A stretch of DNA of 64,000 bases from an uncultured Bacteroidales bacterium (GTDB lineage: Bacteria > Bacteroidota > Bacteroidia > Bacteroidales > UBA932): NCBI GenBank assembly GCA_944326335.1, contig CALVDM010000001.1, positions 1 to 64,000 on the forward strand, given 5' to 3'. The notes under the pieces were generated by a model. That model was not told the origin of the DNA. It saw nothing but the letters and a program-made list of their open reading frames with translations, and searched no databases. The translations under genes and the position numbers were made by a program. Positions 44,780 to 54,326 of this stretch are shown in pieces (positions within the stretch are counted from its first letter, which is position 1; each line of letters starts with the position of its first letter).

Positions 44780-45735
44780 AGACGACACATCTGACTTTGT
44801 GCATATTGCTGCTCCTGGTCTCATGCGGACAGGGAAGGAAGGATACCGGATTCCATCCGAGACCGTTCCCTTCGGCCGAAGTGCCGGCCATCATAACGGA
44901 CAGGTCCGAGGCGGTCTCGTATCTTGCGGCGCATTTCTGGGATGAATTTCTTGACACGACGGCATTGTATCCTTGCGACTCCACGACCGTGAACGGGGTG
45001 AAGCGTCCGGAGGTAGAGCAGGCATACGCGAATTATCTCGCCATACTCGGCATGACATCCGAGGAAGAAGGAGAGATGTCCGTCGGGAAGCTCTTCGGAG
45101 GAATCTCGGCGATGGAAGCCCGGGACACTTCCTCGAACGTTTTCGAGACCATTGCAGAACTCACGAAGATGTATCTTTACGATCCCAATTCCCCGTACAG
45201 GAATGAAGACCTCTATTATCCTTTCGTGAAAGGGCTCTCCACGAGCGGATTCGTGGACGAGGGCCTGAGGGCGGGGTACGGGTACGATGCCAGGATGTGC
45301 TCCCTGAACAGGACGGGTACGACGGCTGCGGATTTCGTGTTCTGTGACAAGTCCGGGCGGCGGTATTCCATGCACGGCATCAAGGCGGACTACACAATCC
45401 TCTTCTTCAGCAATCCGGGATGCCATGCGTGCAAGGAGATAATCGACGGGCTGAGCTCAAACGAAAAGGTTTCGGAAATGATTTCCTCCGGACGGCTTGC
45501 GGTCCTGAACATATACATAGACTCCGATTTGTCCGAGTGGCGCAGATACATGCCTGTCTATCCTGACAACTGGTACAACGGTTATGACCCGGATTATGTC
45601 ATCAGAGAGGATATCCTGTATAATGTCAGGGCCATCCCTTCCCTGTACCTCCTCGACAAGGACAAGAAGGTGCTCATGAAGGATGCCCCTCAGGAGAGGC
45701 TGTTCTCATGGCTCGAGAGTGTCCCTGAATCCTGA
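44776..45735 (+). CDS. Thioredoxin-like lipoprotein (DUF5106-like)
   Basis: 319-residue lipoprotein: MKTTHLTLCILLLLVSC with lipobox Cys. The N-terminal half is all-helical (DUF5106-like in appearance, YLAAHFWDEFLDTTALY), the C-terminal half a thioredoxin fold with an active-site pair in FFSNPGCHACKEI (CHAC) and a cis-Pro loop VRAIPSLYLLDKDKKV. It probably handles disulfides in the periplasm or on the surface. It is translationally coupled to the Na/Pi transporter by a 4-base overlap; why the two are linked is not evident. Confidence 0.82.
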   Translation: MKTTHLTLCILLLLVSCGQGRKDTGFHPRPFPSAEVPAIITDRSEAVSYLAAHFWDEFLDTTALYPCDSTTVNGVKRPEVEQAYANYLAILGMTSEEEGEMSVGKLFGGISAMEARDTSSNVFETIAELTKMYLYDPNSPYRNEDLYYPFVKGLSTSGFVDEGLRAGYGYDARMCSLNRTGTTAADFVFCDKSGRRYSMHGIKADYTILFFSNPGCHACKEIIDGLSSNEKVSEMISSGRLAVLNIYIDSDLSEWRRYMPVYPDNWYNGYDPDYVIREDILYNVRAIPSLYLLDKDKKVLMKDAPQERLFSWLESVPES

Positions 45736-45813
45736 TGAAAAGGTCCGGTTTCATATTGGCGGCAGCGTCAGTCCGGATTTTGAGGGGACTGCCATGTAAA
45801 ATAATGCAGAAAT

Positions 45814-45846
45814 TTTGCGTCCCGGATTCTTTATTTTCTAAATTTG
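45814..45846 (+). promoter_or_regulatory. galM promoter
   Basis: TTTG (45814-45817), a 21-base spacer, then TAAATTTG (45839-45846): a full match to the Bacteroidota -33/-7 consensus, the best in the window. The galM ATG is 33 bases downstream. Confidence 0.65.
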
Positions 45847-45879
45847 TCAACATGAACAGGTCTATGACCAAATCCGGAT

Positions 45880-46935
45880 ATGATGAAGATAGAAAAAGAA
45901 CTCTGGGGCAAATCCCCTTGCGGAAAGGACATTTTCAAGTACAGGATGACAAACTCGTCCGGGGCATACGTCGAGTTGTCTGACATTGGTGCAGGCATAG
46001 TAGCCGTTGTGGTCCCTGACAGGGAAGGCAGGATGGCCGACGTCGCTCTGGGTTACAGGGAGCCTCTCGGCTATTTCGGGGACGGCCCGTGCATGGGAAA
46101 GGTCCCGGGAAGATATGCGAACAGGATAGCCGGAGGACGGTTCACTCTTGACGGGAAGGAATATGTCCTGCCCGTGAACAACGGCCCTAACCATCTTCAC
46201 GGAGGTCCGGAGGGCTTCCAGAACAAGGTGTGGGAGAGCCGTGAACATGACGGCGGTGTCGAGTTCATGTATTTTTCCGAAGACGGGGAGATGGGATATC
46301 CGGGAAACGTAAAGGCAGTGGCCCGCTACGAATGGTCGGAAGCCTGCGAACTCACGCTGATACTCACTGCCGAGACAGATGCCCCTACCGTAGTGAATCT
46401 CACGAACCATGCCTACTTCAACCTGGACGGTGAAGGGAACGGAAACATCCTCAACCACGAACTGAAACTGAATGCATCCGAATATCTGCCGACAGACGAC
46501 GGTCTCATACCGCTCGGAGACAGCGAGCCGGTCGCTGGGACCCCTATGGATTTCGTGAATGCGAAGGCAATAGGAAAGGACATCAACGAGGATTTCGATG
46601 CGTTGAAATACGGCAAGGGATATGACAGCTGCTGGGTGATAGACGGTTGTGCAGGTGAATCCGTCCGCTTTGCCGCGGAACTCTATTCTCCGGCAAGCGG
46701 GAGGGTGCTTCAGATGTACACGACGCAGCCGGGAGTGCAGGTCTACACCGGAAACTGGCTTTCAGGCAGCCCGGAAGGGAAGTGCGGACGCGGCTATGAG
46801 GATTATGAAGGAGTGGCCATAGAATGCCAGCGGTTCCCGGATTCTCCGAACAAGCCGGACTATCCGTCACCGGTGCTCAGGCCCGGAGAGACATACCATG
46901 AGGCCATAATCTACTCTTTCGGGGTGAGGAAGTGA
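45880..46935 (+). CDS. galM: Aldose 1-epimerase (galactose mutarotase)
   Basis: Interconverts alpha and beta anomers of galactose or glucose, supplying alpha-galactose to GalK. Active-site segments: NNGPNHLHGGPEGFQNKVW and VNLTNHAYFNLDGEG (catalytic His), PADDGLIPLG-like TDDGLIPLGDS and the late AIECQRFPDSPNKPDYPS, with the catalytic Glu. 351 residues, without signal peptide. It lies upstream of thyA and folA in the same direction but is unrelated to them; a strong promoter precedes it. Confidence 0.94.
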   Translation: MMKIEKELWGKSPCGKDIFKYRMTNSSGAYVELSDIGAGIVAVVVPDREGRMADVALGYREPLGYFGDGPCMGKVPGRYANRIAGGRFTLDGKEYVLPVNNGPNHLHGGPEGFQNKVWESREHDGGVEFMYFSEDGEMGYPGNVKAVARYEWSEACELTLILTAETDAPTVVNLTNHAYFNLDGEGNGNILNHELKLNASEYLPTDDGLIPLGDSEPVAGTPMDFVNAKAIGKDINEDFDALKYGKGYDSCWVIDGCAGESVRFAAELYSPASGRVLQMYTTQPGVQVYTGNWLSGSPEGKCGRGYEDYEGVAIECQRFPDSPNKPDYPSPVLRPGETYHEAIIYSFGVRK

Positions 46936-46959
46936 AACCGGCGGCAACATCGACAGTCT

Positions 46960-47754
46960 ATGAAGCAATATCTTGAGCTGCTCAGGCACATACGTGAGCA
47001 CGGTACGATGAAGCATGACCGCACCGGAGTCGGCACTCAGAGCATTTTCGGATACCAGATGCGTTTCGATCTGTCTGAGGGATTTCCGTTGCTCACAACA
47101 AAGAAAGTGCATCTGAAATCCATAATATACGAGCTGCTGTGGTTCATATCCGGCGACACCAACATAAAGTATCTGAAGGACCACGGGGTGTCCATCTGGG
47201 ACGAGTGGGCTGACAGTAACGGAGACCTCGGTCCGGTGTACGGGCATCAGTGGCGCAGCTGGCCGGCTCCTGACGGACGCACCATAGACCAGCTCTCGAA
47301 TGTGTTGGACACCTTGAAGCACAACCCTGATTCAAGACGCATGATAGTATCCGCATGGAATGTCGCTGAAGTGGACAGGATGGCCCTGCCCCCTTGCCAC
47401 ACCCTCTTCCAGTTCTATGTGTCGGACGGGAAGCTCTCGTGCCAGCTCTACCAGCGCAGTGCGGATGTGTTCCTCGGCGTGCCCTTCAATATAGCGTCGT
47501 ATGCCCTGCTGACCATGATGGTGGCGCAGGTGTGCGGATACAGGCCGGGCGAATTTATCCATACGACAGGAGACACCCATATCTACCTGAACCATTTCGA
47601 CCAGGTGGACCTGCAGCTCTCCCGAGAGCCGCGCAAGCTGCCTGTGATGAAGATAAACCCTGACAAAAAGGATATATTTTCATTCGTGTACGAAGATTTT
47701 GCTTTGGAAGGGTATGAGCCGTGGCCTGCCATCAAGGCACCTGTAGCCGTATGA
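46960..47754 (+). CDS. thyA: Thymidylate synthase
   Basis: Methylates dUMP to dTMP with 5,10-methylenetetrahydrofolate, producing dihydrofolate. 264 residues with the catalytic Cys in [13 protein letters not shown], dUMP phosphate-binding [16 protein letters not shown], and [20 protein letters not shown]. Its stop overlaps the start of folA (ATGA at 47751-47754), so product and recycling enzyme are made together. Confidence 0.97.
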   Translation: MKQYLELLRHIREHGTMKHDRTGVGTQSIFGYQMRFDLSEGFPLLTTKKVHLKSIIYELLWFISGDTNIKYLKDHGVSIWDEWADSNGDLGPVYGHQWRSWPAPDGRTIDQLSNVLDTLKHNPDSRRMIVSAWNVAEVDRMALPPCHTLFQFYVSDGKLSCQLYQRSADVFLGVPFNIASYALLTMMVAQVCGYRPGEFIHTTGDTHIYLNHFDQVDLQLSREPRKLPVMKINPDKKDIFSFVYEDFALEGYEPWPAIKAPVAV

Positions 47755-48245
47755 GCCGTATGGAAAAATGCATAATAGCTGCAGTAGCCGACAACGGTGC
47801 CATAGGCAAGGGAAACGCCCTTCTGTGGCACATAGCAGATGATATGCGGTATTTCCGGAAGACTACATCAGGCCATGCGGTAATCATGGGCCGCCGGACT
47901 TTCGAGTCCATAGGCAGACCTCTGCCGAAAAGGCGCAACATCGTGTTGTCCGGCACTATGGCTCCGGCAGAAGATGTGCTGGTGGCCGGTTCCCTTGACG
48001 AGGCTTTCGCCCTCGCAGAAGGGGATGACGCATGCTTCATCATAGGGGGAGCGGAGGTCTACAGGCAGGCTATGCCGCTTGCGGACAGACTGTATATCAC
48101 GGAAGTGCATGTCACTCCAACGGATGCGGACGTGTTCTTTCCTGCCGTCCCGTCCGCGATATGGAAAGAGGATTTCCGTTCTCCGGTGCATACGGACCCG
48201 GAATCCGGAATATCCTTTGAATTTGTAACATATAGCAGAAGATAG
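47751..48245 (+). CDS. folA: Dihydrofolate reductase
   Basis: Reduces the dihydrofolate released by ThyA to tetrahydrofolate with NADPH. Conserved: [20 protein letters not shown], the active-site acid in [15 protein letters not shown]-binding [15 protein letters not shown], and [12 protein letters not shown]. 164 residues from the ATG overlapping the thyA stop; a second ATG at 47760 is possible, since homology begins about there. Confidence 0.96.
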   Translation: MSRMEKCIIAAVADNGAIGKGNALLWHIADDMRYFRKTTSGHAVIMGRRTFESIGRPLPKRRNIVLSGTMAPAEDVLVAGSLDEAFALAEGDDACFIIGGAEVYRQAMPLADRLYITEVHVTPTDADVFFPAVPSAIWKEDFRSPVHTDPESGISFEFVTYSRR

Positions 48246-48260
48246 CTTTTCCAGGCAGAA

Positions 48261-49628
48261 ATGCCGTCAACGCCCAATACTATGGAAAGAGAAAATTTCG
48301 CGACGAAGTTCGGTGTCCTTGTGGCCATGGCAGGTTCGGCCATAGGTCTCGGGAATCTGTGGAGATTCCCTTATCTTGTGGGTTCCTATGGTGGAGCGGC
48401 CTTTATATTCGTCTATATCATCTGTGTTTTCGTGCTTTGCCTGCCCATCCTTTTCTCGGAGGTGATAGTGGGCAGGAGAAGCCATGCGAACGCTTTCGGG
48501 GCCTTCAAGAAGCTCGCTCCGGGAAGCAGATGGAAGTGGCTCGGCGCGCTTTCCGTGCTCACGCCGCTGATTATAGTCTCGTATTACAGCGTTGTCGGAG
48601 GCTGGGGAGTCGAGTATTTCTTCAAGTCCGTGACATTCGAGTTCACCGACGGCATGACGCAGTCGCAGCTCGGCACTTTGTTCAGCAGCTTCACGTCTTC
48701 CGTGTGGGCTCCGCTGATGGGGCACACCATCTTTCTGCTGATGACCGCCCTGATAGTCATTTCCGGTGTGAAAAGCGGGATAGAGAAGTTCGGCAAGGTG
48801 ATGATGCCGATGCTTTTTGTCCTCATCGTCATCATTGCCGTCCGGGCGGTGACACTTCCGGGTGCGGCCGAAGGGCTTGCATATCTTTTCAAGCCGGATT
48901 TTTCAAAAATCGACGCATCTGTGTGCTCGGCCGCCCTCGGCCAGGCCTTCTTCTCCCTTTCTCTCGGGATGGGGACAATGCTCACATACGGTTCGTATGT
49001 AAGCAAGAAGGAGAACATAGCGGCCTCGTCTTCATATACCGCCATTTCCGACACCATATTCGCATTGCTGGCAAGCTGTGCCATAATGCCTGCGGTATTC
49101 GCTTTCGGACTTGACCCTGAGGAAGGTCCCAGCCTTGTCTTCGAGACATTGCCGTTCATATTCTCGAACATGTCCCTCGGTGCCTTTGTGGCAATACTCT
49201 TTTTCCTTGCACTTATCGTAGCGGCCCTCACGTCCTCCATTTCACTTTACGAGGTGGTCGTGGCCTATCTCGTTGAGGAAAAGCACTACACACGGAAGGG
49301 GGCGGCGATTCTGGTGTTCGTGGTGGCATGGGTCCTTGGAATACTCTGCTCGCTGTCGTTCGGCCCGCTTTCAGAGTTCCGCATATTCGGCCAGACGGTG
49401 TTCAACCTGTTCGACAAGCTGTCGGCGAATTTCCTCATGCCTCTCGGCGGCCTACTGATTGTGATTTTCGTCGGGTGGGTGATGAAAAAGAGCGATGTCA
49501 TTGACGAGTTCACCAACGGCGGTTCCCTGAAGGCGAATGTACGTGTTTCGGGGTTCGTCTATTTCCTCATCCGCTACATCTGTCCTCTCGCTGTCCTTGC
49601 CGTCTTCCTGACCGCGCTCATTTTCTGA
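48261..49628 (+). CDS. Sodium-dependent transporter of the NSS (SNF) family
   Basis: Sodium symporter for an amino acid or related amine, of LeuT fold. The first helices carry the NSS signature: AMAGSAIGLGNLWRFPYLVG and SYGGAAFIFVYIICVFVLC. About 11-12 membrane segments, 455 residues. The cluster-two Ser-rich segment FFSLSLGMGTMLTYGSYV is present. The substrate cannot be told. It follows folA by 15 bases. Confidence 0.95.
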   Translation: MPSTPNTMERENFATKFGVLVAMAGSAIGLGNLWRFPYLVGSYGGAAFIFVYIICVFVLCLPILFSEVIVGRRSHANAFGAFKKLAPGSRWKWLGALSVLTPLIIVSYYSVVGGWGVEYFFKSVTFEFTDGMTQSQLGTLFSSFTSSVWAPLMGHTIFLLMTALIVISGVKSGIEKFGKVMMPMLFVLIVIIAVRAVTLPGAAEGLAYLFKPDFSKIDASVCSAALGQAFFSLSLGMGTMLTYGSYVSKKENIAASSSYTAISDTIFALLASCAIMPAVFAFGLDPEEGPSLVFETLPFIFSNMSLGAFVAILFFLALIVAALTSSISLYEVVVAYLVEEKHYTRKGAAILVFVVAWVLGILCSLSFGPLSEFRIFGQTVFNLFDKLSANFLMPLGGLLIVIFVGWVMKKSDVIDEFTNGGSLKANVRVSGFVYFLIRYICPLAVLAVFLTALIF

Positions 49629-49650
49629 GAGGATAAGCCGATATTAATAG

Positions 49651-52221
49651 TCATGCCCTGTCTTTCCGGCGACGGACAAGGATTCCTGCACCGGAAAGGG
49701 CCAGCAACACGTAAAGAGTTATGGATGATGCCCTGGAAAGGGTTTCCCCGGTCTTGTAGACCTGCGGCTCGAACCTCATCACTATTTCATGCTCCCCGGC
49801 AGGGATGAAGGCTCCGCGGAGAATCCAGTCGGCCCGGAACAGTTCCGCAGGCTCTCCGTCTATTGTCAGCTTCCAGCCTTCCGGATAGAAGATTTCGCTG
49901 AAGATTACGGCCTGCTCGCTTTTCATGCTGCACCTGTACCTGAGCTCATTCGGTTCATAGCTTGTCATCCACACGGAGCTGCCCGGGGCCGTATCATGGA
50001 CAACAAGCTGCCCGAGAGAGTCTATTTTCTCCCTTGCCCAGCCGTAATCGTCTCCTATTACGGCCGTTGTCCTCAGATCCGTCTGGCCGAGAAGCCCGAT
50101 TTCTGCATACGGAGTCACGGCACGTACGGCAGAGCCCACTGTCCAGCAGTTCCCGAATGCCTGGCTGTTCTCCACCGGAGGAAGATTGTCCTGCAGTATT
50201 ATGTATTTGCAGTTCAGCATGGACAGTACCGGAATCTCCGGCATTGCCGCTTCCACATCACTTATCGTTGCAGAGGAGTTGACTGTGTCTATGACGCTGT
50301 TTATCTCTCCTGCCAGATGATAGTCTATGAGGTCCTGGTATCTCTGTATCTTCGCCGGGCTGTAGCCGCCGACTGACTTGTGCCAGTAGCTTGTACGTGA
50401 ATCGTTGAAAGTGTTCACACTCAGGTCCAGGACCCTGTAGTCCGGGGATTTGTCCTCGAGTATGTATCTGTCCACATCCCTTTCAAGGAACTGTGCCGAG
50501 AAATCTCTGCGGCTCACGAAGTGGCTGCTGTTGAGGTATCTTTTGTCGACTCCCCACAGGTCGATGAGTACGAGTGCCGCCATGGCGATTCCAGCCACGG
50601 TGAAGCCTTTTCTGTCCGCTGTCTTTCCAGAGGCGCGGAATGCCATGCAGATGATGCCGAAAGCGAGGGAGACAAATACGAAACTCCTTACGGCATCCTT
50701 GACGAGCATGGCTTTCCTGTCAGCCCTGAGAGCTTCTGCAAGTATGTCCTGCATCCCTGCGTCGGAACTTCCCGAGAAGCTGCCGGCAAGAGAAGGGAAG
50801 AGGGCGAAAAGGAGGCAGATGCCGCCGGTGATTCCGTATGCCGTCACTGCCGCCGTCATCGTCTTTCTGTCTCCTGTTCCGGTTTTCCACATCCTGTCGA
50901 GGGCGAGAATGCCGAGGAGGGGGATTGTAATCTGAAGGATGACAAGAGCCATGGACACGGTCCTGAACTTGTTATAGAGAGGCACAATGTCGAACCATAT
51001 ACGTGTGAACCAGAGGAAGTGGCTTCCCCAGGCAAGGAATATGGCAAGCAGGGTGCATGCCGCAAGCCACCATTTGTCCCTGCCTTTCAGCAGAATGAGA
51101 CCGAGTATGAACAGGAAGACCGAAACAGCCCCCATGTACATCGGTCCTGCAGTGAAAGGCTGCGGTCCCCAGTAGAGGGGCAGATGCGACATGGTCTGGT
51201 CCACGTCCGGCTGTCTTGCCTGCACGAGAAGGTCCCTCACTTCGGAGTTCCTGATTCCCGGGTCTCCGGATGAAGCCCCGCCGTTCAGGTTCGGAATGAG
51301 CAGATTCAGCGTCTCTTCAGGGCCATAGGACCACGCTGTGGCATATTCCAGTTCAAGGCCTTCGTTGTTCCCGTTGCCTTCTCCCTGCCCGAGCTCTGAG
51401 CCTCCGCGCATGGAATACTCGGCATACTCATAGGTCGGAAGCAGTTTGTTGAGGTTGGTTGCGATTCCGAGGCCTCCTGTTACAAGCAGCAGAAGCGAGG
51501 CCGAGAAGAACCGTATGAGCCCCCGCCTGATTTCTTTCCCGGTCAGTATTCCGATGAATACTGCCAGGGCGTACCCCAGTATGATTATGGCGAGGTAGTA
51601 TGATATCTGCGGATGGTTCGCCTTTATCTGGAAACTGAGGGCGAAGGCAAATAGCACGGCCCCGAGCAGTGTGAGGAGCATGTCCTTCCGCTTTTCACTT
51701 GAAAAGGCGAGGGCCGACCTGTACGTGTACACGAGGGCTGCAATCACCCATGGCATATATGCTATGGCCTGCATCTTCGTGTTGTGCCCCACCTGGATTA
51801 TCTGCATGTTGTATGAGCAGAAAGTTATTGCTATCGCTCCGCATACCGCGAGCACGGGTCTTACCCCGAAAGCAAGCATGAGCAGGAGGCCTCCGAGAAG
51901 CGATATGAAAAGATAGGTGGCAGGTCTCGCCCCGGTCAGGAGGAAATCGTACAGCCAGTTTGTCCAGTCGCCCTTGAATATTCCGTACATTGATATCGTA
52001 GGCATTCCCCCGAACATGGAATTTGTCCAGAAGGACGGGTCCTCGGGATGGTCTTCGTTGTATGTTATGACTTCGTTGGTCATTCCAGTCCATCCGGATA
52101 TGTCTGCCTGATTGACAATTTTGCCGCTGAGCACCTCAGGTACAAAGGCATAAGATATTACAATGAACAGCAGGACTATACCTGCCGCGTACATGATTTT
52201 TCGCGGAAACGTGTTCTTCAT
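49651..52221 (-). CDS. YfhO-family multi-spanning membrane protein
   Basis: 856 residues, with about 12-13 membrane segments, a large extracytoplasmic loop, and a periplasmic beta-rich region near the C-terminus (EIFYPEGWKLTIDGEPAEL, IPAGEHEIVMRFEPQVYKTG). YfhO proteins are GT-C-like and are thought to add sugars from a lipid carrier to surface polymers. Conserved early residues: DISGWTGMTNEVITYNEDHP and FWTNSMFGGMPTISMYGIF. It overlaps the glycosyltransferase gene upstream by 4 bases, which supports a shared glycan pathway. Confidence 0.9.
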   Translation of the reverse strand: MKNTFPRKIMYAAGIVLLFIVISYAFVPEVLSGKIVNQADISGWTGMTNEVITYNEDHPEDPSFWTNSMFGGMPTISMYGIFKGDWTNWLYDFLLTGARPATYLFISLLGGLLLMLAFGVRPVLAVCGAIAITFCSYNMQIIQVGHNTKMQAIAYMPWVIAALVYTYRSALAFSSEKRKDMLLTLLGAVLFAFALSFQIKANHPQISYYLAIIILGYALAVFIGILTGKEIRRGLIRFFSASLLLLVTGGLGIATNLNKLLPTYEYAEYSMRGGSELGQGEGNGNNEGLELEYATAWSYGPEETLNLLIPNLNGGASSGDPGIRNSEVRDLLVQARQPDVDQTMSHLPLYWGPQPFTAGPMYMGAVSVFLFILGLILLKGRDKWWLAACTLLAIFLAWGSHFLWFTRIWFDIVPLYNKFRTVSMALVILQITIPLLGILALDRMWKTGTGDRKTMTAAVTAYGITGGICLLFALFPSLAGSFSGSSDAGMQDILAEALRADRKAMLVKDAVRSFVFVSLAFGIICMAFRASGKTADRKGFTVAGIAMAALVLIDLWGVDKRYLNSSHFVSRRDFSAQFLERDVDRYILEDKSPDYRVLDLSVNTFNDSRTSYWHKSVGGYSPAKIQRYQDLIDYHLAGEINSVIDTVNSSATISDVEAAMPEIPVLSMLNCKYIILQDNLPPVENSQAFGNCWTVGSAVRAVTPYAEIGLLGQTDLRTTAVIGDDYGWAREKIDSLGQLVVHDTAPGSSVWMTSYEPNELRYRCSMKSEQAVIFSEIFYPEGWKLTIDGEPAELFRADWILRGAFIPAGEHEIVMRFEPQVYKTGETLSRASSITLYVLLALSGAGILVRRRKDRA

Positions 52222-53537
52222 CTTGTCTCGTTGTTTTCTATCAATGATTCCATGAGCCTTGCCATCCTGGCGGTAAGTTCCCTGCGGGAATACTGCGATA
52301 TATCCCCTTTCACCGGGGCGGTGCAGTCTTCCTTGAACCCTTTCCAGCAGGTTTCAATGAATGCCCTTGTCCCGCCGTAGTCGTCCCAGTCCACCATCCT
52401 GCCTCTTCCTGTCTCTTCGAGGACTTCTGCCATGGCCCCCTCCGTCATGCCTATCCCGAGTATGGGATGTCCTGATGCAAGGTACTCGAAAAGTTTCCCT
52501 GTAAGTACGGCCTTGAATTCAGGCTCCCGACGTTGTGGAAGCAGCAGCATGGAGGCTCCCATCTGCTCCCGCGTGGCTACAAGGTGGGTCTGGTATCCGA
52601 GGTTGCGGAGATTCTCCGCAAGCCCGTGGGCCATTATGGACTCCGTTATTTCCTTGTCAGTCTTCCCTACAAGCCTTATCCTGAGCATATCCTTGAATTC
52701 CTTGTCTTCGGCACACTTGTCCTCGAGGACTTTCCACAGCGTCTCTGGATTGCCGTCCGAGGCGAAAAGTCCCGTGTGGGTGATGTTGAAGAATCCGTCC
52801 GGCTCTATTATCTGCCGGAAGTCGGACTCGTCGAATCCGTTTGTGATGCAATGCACCGGTGTCTTCGTCATTGTCCTGAACTCGGCTGCGAGCGGCTTGG
52901 TCACGGTGACTATGGCCGACGCCGAGTCAAGCACCTTTTTCTCGAGGCTCAGATGTCTGTGCCTTGCCCAGGATGTGAGCGGCAGATGCTTGAAGTAGAA
53001 AATACGCGTCCACGGATCGCGGAAATCCGCAATCCACGGGATTCCTGTCTTCTTTGCCACTTTCATCGCTATGATATGCATGGAGTGTGGCGGTCCCGTG
53101 CTCACGATGATGTCCACAGGATGTTCCTTCAGATATTTTTCGAGGAACCGCACGGACGGTCTTATCCACAGGCATCTCGGGTCGGGGATGAACAGGTTTC
53201 CTCTTATTGCCAGGGCGATTTTCCCGGAAAGGGATTTCCTGCCTCCGTTTATAGGATTCACTTCGCCCATGTTCCCTGACGGGTCTCCGGACTTTTTCCC
53301 TGTGAGGGCTCTGTACAGGTTGTATGGTTCCGTTATCCGTGTCTTCAAAATTTCAGCTTCCTGCGGAATCTCGTCCTCAAGAGTCCTGTCCACGGTTGTC
53401 ATTTCCGGGTTTTCAGGGGTGTAAATCACGGGTTGCCAGTCTTCAGCAGGCAGATATCTGGCGAATTTGACCCATCGCTGCACGCCCGAACCTCCGGCAG
53501 GAGGCCAATAGTAGGATATTACAAGGACTCTTTTCAT
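52218..53537 (-). CDS. Glycosyltransferase (GT4-like)
   Basis: 439 residues, GT-B fold: MKRVLVISYYWPPAGGSGVQ is the typical N-terminus of a family 4 glycosyltransferase that uses a nucleotide sugar. The second Rossmann domain runs from FNITHTGLFASDGNPETLWK to the acceptor-proximal GKLFEYLASGHPILGIG, with the conserved GKLFEYLA motif. It is the first gene of a two-gene operon with yfhO, so it probably makes or charges a lipid-linked sugar for YfhO. A TATCTTTG -7 box is 19 bases upstream. Confidence 0.9.
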   Translation of the reverse strand: MKRVLVISYYWPPAGGSGVQRWVKFARYLPAEDWQPVIYTPENPEMTTVDRTLEDEIPQEAEILKTRITEPYNLYRALTGKKSGDPSGNMGEVNPINGGRKSLSGKIALAIRGNLFIPDPRCLWIRPSVRFLEKYLKEHPVDIIVSTGPPHSMHIIAMKVAKKTGIPWIADFRDPWTRIFYFKHLPLTSWARHRHLSLEKKVLDSASAIVTVTKPLAAEFRTMTKTPVHCITNGFDESDFRQIIEPDGFFNITHTGLFASDGNPETLWKVLEDKCAEDKEFKDMLRIRLVGKTDKEITESIMAHGLAENLRNLGYQTHLVATREQMGASMLLLPQRREPEFKAVLTGKLFEYLASGHPILGIGMTEGAMAEVLEETGRGRMVDWDDYGGTRAFIETCWKGFKEDCTAPVKGDISQYSRRELTARMARLMESLIENNETR

Positions 53538-53556
53538 GCTTTTGACGACATTGATG

Positions 53557-53564
53557 CAAAGATA
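53557..53564 (-). promoter_or_regulatory. Candidate -7 box of the glycosyltransferase/yfhO operon
   Basis: TATCTTTG on the minus strand, a frequent form of the Bacteroidota -7 box, 19 bases before the start. The -33 spacing to the nearest CAAA (53580) is only 15. Confidence 0.45.
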
Positions 53565-53684
53565 TGGATTTTATCGAGGCAAAGTCCCGATAGCTCACCT
53601 AAAATGGAAGATATTGACTATATTTATCGCCGAGGGTGACCCGAAGATGAGTCAGTCTTTCGAAGAAAAACAACAGACATTGCT

Positions 53685-54269
53685 ATGAAGACTGAAAAGG
53701 AAAAGGCGCGCGAAGGGCTGCTTTATGACGCGAACTACGATGCGGAACTCGTGGGCGAAAGGCTCTCATGTGCCGACAGGACGTTTGAACTGAACAGGTT
53801 GCGGCCGTCACAGGTAAAGGAGCGGGAGGAGATTCTGCGCGGGCTTCTGGGCAGGACAGGGAAGACATTCTCGATAGTGTCCCCGTTCTTCTGCGATTAT
53901 GGCTACAACATAGAAATAGGCGAGAATTTCTTCATGAATATGGATTGCGTGATTCTCGACGGGGCAAAGGTGACATTCGGCGACAACGTGTTCATTGCGC
54001 CAGGATGCGGTTTCTACACGGCCGGACATCCCCTCGATGTGGAGAGAAGGAACGCCGGTCTCGAATATGCCTTGCCGATAAGGGTCGGGAACAACGTATG
54101 GATAGGCGCCGGGGTGTGTGTGCTTCCCGGAGTGACAATAGGCGACAATACTGTAATCGGGGCCGGCAGCGTGGTCACGAAGGACATACCTTCCGGCGTG
54201 CTGGCTGCCGGAAACCCTTGCCGTGTAATCCGGGAAATCACTGCGGATGACGTTGCGAAATACCGCTGA
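53685..54269 (+). CDS. Maltose/galactoside O-acetyltransferase-like hexapeptide protein
   Basis: 194 residues. N-terminal Maa-type helical cap (EKEKAREGLLYDANYDAELV), then left-handed beta-helix hexapeptides: FNPF-like segments FCDYGYNIEIGENFFMNMD, VTFGDNVFIAPGCGFYTAGH (active-site His in TAGHP), VWIGAGVCVLPGVTIGDNTV and IGAGSVVTKDIPSGVLAAGN. It acetylates a sugar with acetyl-CoA; which sugar is unknown. It lies alone between the divergent glycosyltransferase and mutS. Confidence 0.92.
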   Translation: MKTEKEKAREGLLYDANYDAELVGERLSCADRTFELNRLRPSQVKEREEILRGLLGRTGKTFSIVSPFFCDYGYNIEIGENFFMNMDCVILDGAKVTFGDNVFIAPGCGFYTAGHPLDVERRNAGLEYALPIRVGNNVWIGAGVCVLPGVTIGDNTVIGAGSVVTKDIPSGVLAAGNPCRVIREITADDVAKYR

Positions 54270-54295
54270 TTGTGCACCCGTATGCAAAAAATCAG

Positions 54296-54303
54296 TACCT
54301 TTG
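54296..54303 (+). promoter_or_regulatory. Candidate -7 box of mutS
   Basis: TACCTTTG, an exact TAnnTTTG match 23 bases before the chosen ATG at 54327. Confidence 0.5.
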
Positions 54304-54326
54304 CACGAATCTGAATGCGTGTAAAG

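Noticed and set aside
53163-53171. Second TTATCCACA (DnaA-box match)
   Set aside because: Lies within the glycosyltransferase coding region, alone; about one chance match is expected in this window.
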